Assembly (NCBI GenBank): GCA_963514095.1 | Contig: OY741271.1 | Location: 2,916,976 to 2,980,975 of the forward strand | DNA from: Eutrigla gurnardus | Taxonomy: Eukaryota > Chordata > Actinopteri > Perciformes > Triglidae | Length of the DNA: 64,000 bases | Reading direction: 5' to 3' | Part shown: positions 12,801-46,091 of the stretch, in pieces | Position numbering within the stretch: position 1 is the first letter of the stretch | Layout: every line of letters starts with the position of its first letter | Translations under genes and position numbers: made by a program | The notes under the pieces: model-generated | Seen by the model: the letters and a program-made list of their open reading frames with translations, nothing else | What the model was told of the DNA's origin: nothing | Database searches by the model: none

Positions 12801-12964
12801 TCTGCTGCTGTCACACACACACAAACACACACACGGCCTTACCCAACTGGCTGCTGTCAAAGCTTGTTATGCAGCGAGCCGGTGTAAGGACAGATGTATT
12901 TATAGATGAATCAGATGAACTTATTAATAGATATCCTCTACACTGCAGGAAGATGGACAACACC

Positions 12965-13034
12965 CGTGCCTGTCCATGCAGCACACACACATATACACAC
13001 ACACATACACACACAAATATACACACACACACAG
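12965..13034 (+). repeat. (CA)n-rich tract
   Basis: Imperfect CACACATA/CACACA run; a shorter CA run lies at 12810-12834. Confidence 0.85.
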
Positions 13035-13094
13035 TTGATGAAAAGCTTTGTTGCTGATTTTATTGTTTGTCCTCTTATCTTTAAGTGCTAACCG

Positions 13095-13525
13095 TCTCCC
13101 AGAAGCAAACACTCACACCACGTACAGACATACGCTCACACCACATACACTCACAAACATACACTCACACACGTACAGACATACGCTCACACCACGGACA
13201 CTCACACACGTACACTCACACACGTACAGACATACGCTCACACCATGTACAATCACACACGTACGCTCACACCACGTACAATCACAGATGTACACTCACA
13301 CCACTTAGAATCAGACGTACACTCACCACGTACAATCACACACGTACGCTCACACCACATACAATCAGACGTACACTCACACACGTACAATCACAGACGT
13401 ACACTCACACAACGTACAATCAGACGTACACTCACACAACGTACAATCAGACGTACGCTCACACCACGTACAATCACAGACGTACACTCACACACGTACA
13501 GACATACGCTCACACACATACGCTC
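13095..13525 (+). repeat. ACGTAC minisatellite, left block
   Basis: Units such as ACGTACACTCACACC and ACGTACAATCACAG repeat in tandem. Each unit contains the self-complementary core ACGTAC or GTACGT-like variants. The array resumes at 13905 and 15106 after insertions. Confidence 0.95.
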
Positions 13526-13527
13526 AC

Positions 13528-13777
13528 AGCGTGTAATGTAGTTGCCTCCCCTGGTTGACTGAAATGAACAGGCCAACTACATTACGCGTTCAAGTTACGC
13601 GGAGTAGGTGCACACAGCAGATCAACTTCCGGCCGCGCAGCATCAGAATCTGCGACCGCACGTGCGTGTGAACGCGTAACAACATTTGTCAAACAGTGAC
13701 AGACAGACGTGCGCACGCTGCTTCATATGTACGGAGCTTCTTGTTACGCGTGACATACAACCTGCGCACGACGACAA

Positions 13778-13833
<56 letters not shown>

Positions 13834-13897
13834 TAACAAATAACCATGCGTTCACACACACGCTGCTGCGCATCTTTCTAAGTGTTTTGACGTCGAT
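13528..13897 (+). mobile_element. CGCG-rich fold-back family, single arm copy
   Basis: Contains the hairpin ACTACATTACGCG / GCGTGTAATGTAGT and the sequence ACCGCACGTGCGTGTGAACG, ending TTTACCTTCATA. It matches 18470-18807 almost base for base in the same orientation. A (CGCA)n run at 13785-13832 is an expanded internal tract. No transposase; the superfamily is not recognised. Confidence 0.75.
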
Positions 13898-13904
13898 TTA
13901 CCTT

Positions 13905-13990
13905 CATACTCACACACGTACACACACACACACGTACAATCACGCACGTACCCTCACACCACGTACAATCACACGTACACTCACACCATC
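13905..13990 (+). repeat. ACGTAC minisatellite, middle block
   Basis: A short continuation of the array between the fold-back copy and the LINE insertion. Confidence 0.85.
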
Positions 13991-15105
13991 CTCTATCTGT
14001 TACACAGGGCTTACTCTCATCTGGACAAGGAGAGCGGTGCTGTGAGAATCATGTTCTTTGATTTTTCCAGCGCCTTCAACACCATCCGGCCCCTCCTGCT
14101 GAGAGACAAGCTGACAGAGATGAGGGTGGACTCACACCTGGTGAGATGGATTACAAACTACCTCACAGAGAGACCACAGTACGTCAGACTGAAGGACTGC
14201 ACGTCGGACCCTGTGGTCAGCAGCACCGAAGCACCACAGGGGACCGTGCTCTCTGCCGTCCTCTTCACCTTGTACACATCTGACTTACAGTACAACTCTG
14301 GGCTCTGCCACATGCAGAAATACTCAGATGACACTGCGATAGTTGGCTGTATCAAGGATGGACAGGAGGGGGAGTACAGGAGCCTGGTTGAAGACTTTGT
14401 GAGGTGGTGCAGGTCCAACCACCTGCAGCTGAACACCTCCAAGACCAAGGAGATGGTGGAGGACGTCAGAAGGAAGAAACCACATCTCCAACCTGTGTCC
14501 ATCGAGGGGGTCGATGTGGAGGTGGTCAGGACATACAAATATCTGGGGCTGCAGCTGGACGACTGGTTGGACTGGACAGCAAACATGGACTCTGTCCACA
14601 GGAAAGGACAGAGCCGTCTGTACTTCCTGAGAAGGCTGGGGTCCTTCAACATCTGTAAAAAACTGCTGCAGATGATCTACCAGTCTGTGGTGGCCAGCGT
14701 CCTCTTCTACGCTGTGGTTTGCTGGGGAGGAAGCAGCAAGAAGAGGGACGCTGCCCGACTGGACAGACTGGTGAGGAGAGCTGGCTCAGTGATGGGTTCC
14801 CAATCCTGCTCCACCAACAGACTTAAGAACTCTTTCATCTTTCACTGGCCATCAGACTGTACAACAGCTCTCAGTGATGGCAGGAGGCACAATAGACAAT
14901 GGACACTTGGTCACTTTATAGTTGTAATATAGTTTTAGTTGTGTAAAATAAAACATTTTATTTCTAGTCACTTTCTATTTTATATAGCTTTTGTTTAGAT
15001 TCTAATGTATGTTTAATATATGTTCTATGTATGTTATTGCTACTGGATGCTTGAATTTCCTTCGGGATCAATAAAGTATCTATCTATCTATCTATCTATC
15101 TATCT
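13991..15105 (+). mobile_element. 5'-truncated LINE with nearly intact RT C-terminus
   Basis: An open frame at 14042-14932 carries FFDFSSAFNTIRPLLLRDKL, APQGTVLSAVLFTLYTSDL and the catalytic YSDDTAIVG, then LQLNTSKTKEM and YKYLGLQLDD. The 3' end has TTTCCTTCGGGATCAATAAA followed by a (TATC)n tail, as in fish L2/Rex1-type Jockey LINEs. It inserted into the ACGTAC minisatellite. The 5' part of the RT and the endonuclease are absent, so it is dead on arrival. Confidence 0.9.
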
Positions 15106-15985
15106 ACCACGTACAATCAGACATATGCTCCCACCACATACAATCACAGACGTACACGTACAATCACAGACGTACTCTCACACCACGTACAATCACAGAC
15201 GTACTCTCACACCACGTACAATCAGAGACGTACACTCACACCATGTACAATCAGACGTACACTCACACCACGTACAGATGTACGCTCACAGACGTACTCT
15301 CACACCATGTACAATCAGAGACGTACTCTCACACCACGTACAATCAGAGACGTACTCTCACACCACGTACAATCAGAGACGTACACTCACACCATGTACA
15401 ATCACAGACGTACTCTCACACCACGTACAATCAGAGACGTACACTCACACCACGTACAATCAGACGTACACTCACACCACGTACAATCAGACGTACACTC
15501 ACACCACATACAATCAGAGACATACACTCACACCACGTACAATCAGACCTACACTCACACCACGTACACTCACAGACATACATTCGCAGACGTACACTCA
15601 CAGACGTACACTCGGACGTACACTCACCACATACGGACGTACACTCACAGACATACACTCAGACGTAGACGTACACTCAGACGTACATTCACAGATGTAC
15701 ACTCACACCACGTACAGACGTACACTCACAGACATACACTCACAACACGTACAGGCGTACACTCAGACGTTCACTACATTCACGGACGTACAATCAGATG
15801 TACACTCACACATGTACATTATAGACATACACACACGTACAGATGTACATTCACAGACGTACACTCACAGGCATACACTCACAGACGTACACTCACAGAC
15901 GTACAGACGTACACTCACAGACGTACAGACGTACACTCACAGACGTACACTCACAGCCTTACAGACGTACACTCACAGAGACGTT
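15106..15985 (+). repeat. ACGTAC minisatellite, right block
   Basis: Units ACGTACAATCAGAG, ACGTACTCTCACACC and ACGTACACTCACAG shift in dominance from left to right, showing local homogenisation. Long open frames here (up to 332 codons) are repeat artefacts. Confidence 0.95.
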
Positions 15986-15989
15986 AAGG

Positions 15990-16930
15990 ATACTGCTGTT
16001 GAATCAAACTATTTCTAAAACATAGCCAACAATTCTGTCCCTCAATTATGTTTTGAAGCCTCAGTAGTTTCTTAAAACAGTTGGTAATTGTATTTTTTAT
16101 GAAAAGGGAGAGTTGGGATCCATTGGAAACCATTTGCCACTCGAGGAGAAGATAGAAGGTTATTGATCCAGTCTCATGCCGTCTCACAGCCTTTGGCAGC
16201 AGACTGGCTTCAATATGACACGACAGGTGTTTATAGAACAGAATGACATATTAGTGGGGATTATTGCAATGATGTTGTAGTTTTAGTGACCTAACAGGAA
16301 CATTTGACCCGACAGGAACGTGATCCAACAGAACGAAGACAGTGGAGAAACAAACAGCAGTCAGTTTTGGATCTGGTCTATATTACAAGAAGAGATAACA
16401 AAATATGAACAGACGTCCTTGAAACAGTACACGGTCACTTTGAACGACAGTTTTATTCTCCAACACACAGCAATCACACATGCACACATATACACACATT
16501 TTCTTGCACCCAAAACTACAAACCCACCGCTTTCACTCATTCATGAAAAGACAAGCAAAGATTTCATAAGAGGCACCAAACATCCCACTTTACTCACCAG
16601 GATGTTCAATAATGCTCACAGTGCGATGGAGGCCATTAAGCCAATATTATATATGCATTTTCATTGATTGGTGGGAATCATAGATTTAATTATTTGTAAC
16701 ATAGCTGGGTGATGAACCATACAGTGAAAACAGTGTGAAGACATCTTCGTGCTGGTTTGAGAAACCATCAGGTTTGTGGAGAGCTGGGTGATTCCAGGCC
16801 AGACTCCCCCCAGTGGCCGGAAGTGGTAGTGCCTGTGTTTTCGTCACAGACTAGTTCCTCTTCGACACAAACGCACCTGAACCCAACATGCAGGTCGTCA
16901 TGGCGACTCTCCCATGAGAATGTTGTTAGT
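15990..16930. other. ccnq 3' UTR and downstream flank
   Basis: No repeat family recognised beyond short CA runs. It includes the candidate AATAAA of ccnq. Confidence 0.4.
16452..16457 (-). terminator. ccnq: Candidate ccnq polyadenylation signal
   Basis: AATAAA on the minus strand, 477 nt after the ccnq stop. It is a plausible end for the 3' UTR, but the hexamer is common and no transcript evidence is available. Confidence 0.35.
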
Positions 16931-16933
16931 CTT

Positions 16934-41019
<24,086 letters not shown>

Positions 41020-41200
41020 GGTCGTGGACCACAAGTAGCTCGTTATCTAGCAACGTCGCGTGTAATGACGGTAACCGACGTAAACTGACGTCGGTGACCG
41101 AGGAAACACGTCTGCTGCACCTCTTAGCTAGCTTCGGGCTAATGTGTTGCTACCATACAGCCATAGGAGCGAGGCACGCCAGGTACCCGGAAGATAAACA
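41020..41200 (-). promoter_or_regulatory. ccnq: ccnq promoter region
   Basis: The 180 bp upstream of the ccnq ATG are CpG-rich against an AT-rich background. They contain a CRE-like TGACGTCG at 41086-41093, further GACG/ACGTC motifs, and an ETS-type CCGGAAG at 41187-41193. No TATA box is visible, which fits a housekeeping CpG promoter. The transcription start cannot be placed from sequence alone. Confidence 0.5.
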
Positions 41201-41700
41201 GTTGTGCTTCCTGTCAACATTCCAAAATAAATGTATTTTTTCTTTCTCTTTTTTGACGTGCAAGTCAAACAATGCGTCATGACCAGCTCGACAGGGGTGT
41301 ATTCCAGAAAGCAGGCACAACCAATTCTGGGAGTAACCCTGAACTCGATTTTTCGGTTCCAGAACAGCTGTTCTAAACTAGAGAAATTTAAAATTAAAAA
41401 AATAAATTTGAATCAATTTATAATGTTAATGTAAATAGTTAAAAAATATATATTTGTAAAATTTGACATGTTTATCAATTATAGAATGTATGTATAGTTT
41501 GTTCAAACAGCTGTTTGGAGGTAAGATGCTTTAGATAGTGACTTACAGTCTGACACAAGCAAGCATTGATAGCATAAATCTCAATGTATCAATAATTGGG
41601 AACATTTAAATATTTAAATGAGTTCCTGGCTTGAGTTAATAAAAAGATAATGGTTGAATATTATTTAAATGTTGAGAAATATACTGTGTATTGTATGCAT
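41200..41700. other. Intergenic, nothing recognised
   Basis: AT-rich; one patch (GTGTATTCCAGAAAGCAGG, 41297-41315) resembles Harbinger MITE ends. Confidence 0.4.
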
Positions 41701-41720
41701 GTGAGTGCACACTTACACAG

Positions 41721-42020
41721 ACTCTGATGAGGAGTTTTTTTCCACCCAGACCCAACCCTACCTGTACGAGCCTGAATATACAGAGGAAGAATTGCGCGAG
41801 AGGGATGCTCAAAGGGCAGAACGTGAACGAGCGTCTGTGGAGACCGAGATAGCCCCCGCTGGAGCTGAGAACCGGGACAGAACAAACGGAGACTGGTGGT
41901 GCCAGGAGGGAATCCCCCGCAACGCATCCGAGGGTTTACGGTTCTCCGGACGGAGCAGAGGTTCGGGTTCGCGGTGCGTAATTGTGGGTTTGCGGGGCCG
42001 TGTGCTGCCCGGTGTTTGAG
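41721..42020 (+). pseudogene. Relic exon of a P2X7 C-terminus-like protein
   Basis: After an acceptor-like TTACACAG the frame reads DSDEEFFSTQTQPYLYEPEY, TEEELRERDAQRAERE, NGDWWCQEG. Fish genomes carry many proteins with this acidic YEPEYTEEEL segment leading to the Cys-rich DWCxCGxC domain found in the P2X7 tail. Here the Cys/His domain breaks off after the first Cys. No other exon is seen, so it is probably a dispersed fragment. Confidence 0.45.
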
Positions 42021-42650
42021 AGCTCCGAGGGCTTTTCAGACAGCCTTGGGGGCTTAAGGGCCGACAAATCGGCAGTGTTCAGATGTGTATTTACCGGCTG
42101 GATTCCGAGCAGCGCGTCTTAAGAGTTTTGAGTCCAACGGAGCAAAGTAAAATTCCGCTGCTGCTGAGAAACTAGTCCCTCAAAAAATGGATGATTCGTG
42201 CGATGCGAGGTTAGTTTTGTTTCAAATATTATTCTATCAACACAGATATGTACATCGACAGTCTAGTGTTTTAATTGATTTGCCTCGGGTGCACTGTGGA
42301 GTCAGTATAACTGTTTTTAATGCCATGCTAACTAGAACGATTGACTTGCGCTAGCCATAGCACAAGCGAACTCGGCAACTAGAAGAACTGAATGCATTTC
42401 TTGAAAACGTCTCCAGACGTCTCAAACACACCGGCTGACTTGGAAAATAGGTCTTATGTCCAAAATTCCGAACTATCTCTTTAAGGTATGTTTGCTGAAC
42501 AGCTTAACTCAGACGAGGACCTAACTACTAGGACCTAACGAGGACTTGTTCTATTTTTTAGCTCTTACTTTGACAAATGTACTTATTGTAAGTCGCTTTG
42601 GACAGAAGTGTCTGCTAAATGCCCTAAATGTAAATGTAAATGAAATCAGA
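42020..42650. other. Repeat scraps
   Basis: A MITE end (GGTCTTATGTCCAAAATTCC followed by GAACTATCTCTTTAA) at 42450-42484 has no matching left end; a repeat tail (AAGTCGCTTTGGACAGAAGT) follows at 42590-42645. Confidence 0.45.
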
Positions 42651-42654
42651 ATCA

Positions 42655-42840
42655 GAGTGAGGTCAGGGGATGCTGAGGCATAGTGCACAGAGGTCAGAGT
42701 CAATCGCTACAGACCTCCAAACTTTATGTGGCCTTCAGATGAGCTCAAGAACACCGTAGAGAGCTTCATGGAATGGGATGTCACTTAAGTTCATATGCGA
42801 GTTAAGGCAGGTGAGCGAACACTTTTGGCAATATAGTGTA
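42655..42840. mobile_element. Tc1-like terminal fragment (empty-site relative)
   Basis: GAGCGAACACTTTTGGCAAT and the end ATATAGTGTA match the termini of the Tc1 at 19673-25616 in inverted orientation. GATGTCACTTAAGTTCATAT shows the intact TTAA site where the Kolobok-like element sits in the other copy. Confidence 0.85.
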
Positions 42841-43595
42841 GCTATATGTATGTGTATGTATATAAATGTATTTAATGTGGAATTTCTAGTTTTCTTTCTC
42901 CTCATATAGTTCGTAACCTATCTACCAAACACCAATCTCCAACAACATTTTTCCCGCCACTGGCTTTTTAAATGTAGGCAACAAATGGTGTCAAATATAT
43001 TTAAAATATATATATATATTTTAAATGAAAGGGAAAAGAGGCAGGCCTGTGTTTTGTTTGTTTTTATTAAAAAATATACATTACAGTAAAGAAATAACTC
43101 ACGGATGTACTTTTGCTGGGGTAAGTGATGGTGCACCTGCGAACGCTGTGAGATGGTGACGTCATCAAGTCCACTGCTGTTCAAATTGCAGAATGTCCGT
43201 CCTGCGTCCTCAGGAGTCGGGACTCCCAAGTCGAACTTGCCAAGTCTGAACTAGCCCACAAGTCTCACAAACTGGGCGTACTTGGTATTGACAAACGCCT
43301 AGCCTTTATGTCCAAGCTCAGTCTCTTCTTCTCCGTTTTTGGTGTATTTTTGTAGCAGAAACAGTGCCACATATAGGCCTGCAACATGTATTACAGCGTT
43401 ACTACAGCATGCTGAGTCGTTTACAATGGATTCATTAGGACCCTGATTTTCTTGACACGACGCCAAGGAAAACCAGGGGGAAAATAAAGATTGTTTCGGT
43501 ACGTGTGGACATGGCCCAAAGATAACTAAGAGAGACCTGTCTTAGTTATCTCTTCGTCTCTCTTTACATTGGCTTGTATGTAAGCTAACTGGCCT
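42841..43595. other. Intergenic with a small MITE
   Basis: 43440-43520 (AAGGAAAACCAGGGGGAAAA, TACGTGTGGACATGG) is shared, inverted, with 59735-59790, so it is an interspersed repeat. The rest is not recognised. Confidence 0.5.
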
Positions 43596-45050
43596 CACCG
43601 CTTGGTCGCCCTTCTGCCCGGCCTCCCGAGCGGCCACGTCCACCTGGTTGCCCTCTTGCCCGGCCTCCCGAGTGGCCCCGTCCGCTTGGTCACCCTCCTG
43701 CCCGGCCTCCCGAGCGGCCACGTCCACTTGGTCGCCCTCCTGCTCGGCCTCCTGAGCTCCTCCCCCAGGCCCCTCCCTCTGCACTGGCTCAGTAAATCCA
43801 CAATAGAATTTAAAATCCTTCTCCTCACTTACAAGGCTCTTAATGGTCAGGCACCATCATATCTTAAAGAGCTCATTAAACACTACTGTCATACTAGAGT
43901 ACTATGCTCTCAGAATAAAGGCTAACTTGTAGTTCCTAGAGTCTCCAAATGTAGAACAGGTGCCAGAGCTTTCATTAATCTTCTGGTTCTAGTTCGGGAG
44001 GCAGACACCGTTTCCCACTTTTAAGAGGAGGCTTAAAATGCTCACAGTTAGGGCTGGCTCAGGCTCATGAGCCAGCTCTTATTTATGCTGCTATAAGCCT
44101 AGTCTGCCGGGGGATTTATAGTTACACATTGAGTCTCTCTCTTTCCCTCTCTCTCTTGCGCTCTCTGTGTGTGTGTTCCCCGGAGTCCCTATGCTTTCTT
44201 GTCGAGCAGTTCTCCCTGGACCATGATGGAATCTGATCCAGACTGCACCGATACTGTACCGATACTGTGGCCTTGATGACTCTTCTTTCCTCTTTCTGGC
44301 CCAAATGTGGTACATTTACATTTAGGGCATTTAGAAGATGCTTTTGTCCAAAGCGACTTATGAGTACATTTGTCGAAAGAAAGAAACCACAACATATCAT
44401 TGACGATAAAGTAAGAGTGAAAAAATAGAAGCAAGTGTTAGATCCTTGTCTGAGTAAAGTAGTAGCTGTTCAGCAAGTATACTCTTACTGTTAGTAATGT
44501 TAAGGCGGCTGACTATTGATTAAAGAAATTGACTAAAATCGGCATCTCTACTGTTACTAACCTGACTACTCCCAGGATTACTCCTGAGAGTCTGGCTATG
44601 CTTTCTGGTCCAGCAGAGTCCGCTGAGGTCCTGACCGATGCAGACTGTTAACTGGCCTGATGATGAAACACCACATTGTAGCTCCATCTGCTGCTGTGTG
44701 ACTGCTCAACTACTCCTGCTTTTTGGTCTCCGGCAACATGGTTGGGATGGATCCATCTCGGCGTGGCTGTGCCTGCTGCCATGGACTACTACAGTTAATA
44801 TTACTACTACTGTTAATACTACCAACACCATATGCAGATGGAACCCAAGGGCCTGGTCTCTTTCTGCCTCAAAGCCCATTAAGGCAGTCTTTTTTTCGCC
44901 ATTGTCGCTGTAACTCTTGCTCCTGGTGATGTTGGGACTTTGGAAATGTATTGACTCTGAAAATAATGAGCGTATTCTAGTCCTGCTCAATGTGTAAAGT
45001 GTCCTGAGATAATGTCTGTCGTGATATTAAAAAATGGAATTGAATGTCAG
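43596..45050 (+). mobile_element. L2-like LINE 3' end with internal 42-bp tandem repeat
   Basis: LHWLSKSTIEFKILLLTYKA followed by LNGQAPSYLKELI is the conserved end of L2-type ORF2. A long 3' UTR (GGACCATGATGGAATCTGAT, CTCAATGTGTAAAGTGTCCT) runs to 45050. A repeat-tail insertion lies at 44310-44400. The ORF start is replaced by 3.7 copies of a 42-bp GC-rich unit (43600-43755). Confidence 0.75.
43600..43755 (+). repeat. 42-bp GC-rich tandem repeat
   Basis: Four successive units of CTTGGTCGCCCTCCTGCCCG plus GCCTCCCGAGCGGCCACGTC plus CA; 42 bp is a multiple of three, so it reads as a 14-residue repeat (LVALLPGLPSGHVH). Confidence 0.9.
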
Positions 45051-46025
45051 TTTATTTGGTAAAATTTGTACATTTATTCGGTATTTGATGTTCAGTTACA
45101 CAAAAAGAATATCTGTGAGCCTTTACAAGGGGTGATTTAATAAAGACATGTATGTTAAAGAAGACTGTTTGATGGTTTAATAAATCCAACCATGTTAAGG
45201 TTAACATTTCTGTGGTAAATCCATTTACGTATTGTGGTGTTTATGAGTAAGTATCAGGAACATGCGCGGTAATAACCTAGTACTTACTAAAAATGTATTT
45301 GGGTACCTTCCTAAAAAGGATATTTTTACCATATAGCTTTCTAGTATCTCCATATACCTACCTATGATAATAGCTCTGTACTTCCTAGCCTAGTGGTATG
45401 GGTACTTTACTAACACATATCCACCTGAAGGTTGACTACGTTTACTTGTTATGAACGTACTCTGTATTTATAAGGAACATAAGGAAACATGCATGGCTTT
45501 ATTTTACAGTCCTCGTACATGTTGAGTACACAACCACTAAAGTGGTATTATAGCACAGGGAAAAAACATGGCACTTTGACAGTTCATTAAGCACCATGAC
45601 ACATCATCAAGCCAGAATGCTTTCAGATTGGCAGTAAATGTAAATGTAAGTAACTGAAACTCACCAATGTATTGTGACTATCCTTTACTATGGTACTTTC
45701 TTGATAATATGTTGTATTATCTAGTTTCTAGGTAGGTATCCATGTACTTACTAAGTTATAACGTAGTACTTACTATCCTTTCCTTATTGGTACTTTCTTA
45801 AAGATTTTATTACCATCTAGTTTCCTTGTATGTTTCCATGTACTTACTAGGTAATAACTTAGTAATTACAATAAATTATTTTGCAACTTTCCTAGTCACT
45901 GTAATTTGTAACCTTCTAATTTCTTAGTGAATACCAGGTAATTAGCAGACTGTATATTAAAGAGTTATCGGATATCTTGTTTCAGGACAAGCTGAAAATG
46001 GAACAGCCATGTTTTGCAACAGCTC
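45050..46025. other. AT-rich flank and 3' UTR of the PTB gene
   Basis: Recurrent GTACTTACTA / TAGTAAGTAC-type words at 45280-45900 suggest an old, diverged repeat. No gene. Confidence 0.4.
45498..45503 (-). terminator. Candidate polyadenylation signal of the PTB gene
   Basis: AATAAA on the minus strand, 523 nt beyond the stop codon. Other AATAAA copies occur further downstream, so the choice is uncertain. Confidence 0.3.
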
Positions 46026-46091
46026 TTAGTCAGTTGTTGATCCTGCAAGCCTTCTCTTCAGCTCAACATTCTCTCTTAGCAACATTTTATT
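46026..46091 (-). CDS. PTB gene exon 6 (stop codon)
   Basis: 21 codons, NKMLLRENVELKRRLAGSTT followed by D, then TAA. The acceptor TTTTTTCAG|AATAAAATG is strong. The heptad-like leucines resemble the ENMELK segment after the GULP1 PTB. The exon lies beyond a 1.8-kb intron that is mostly minisatellite. Confidence 0.8.
   Translation of the reverse strand, partial: NKMLLRENVELKRRLAGSTTD

Noticed and set aside
14158..14652. 164-codon minus-strand frame
   Set aside because: Complement of the LINE reverse transcriptase at 14042-14932.
15020..16018. 332-codon open frame on the plus strand
   Set aside because: It is the ACGTAC minisatellite read as a THTTYNQ-like repeat; there is no independent codon signal and several frames are open at once.
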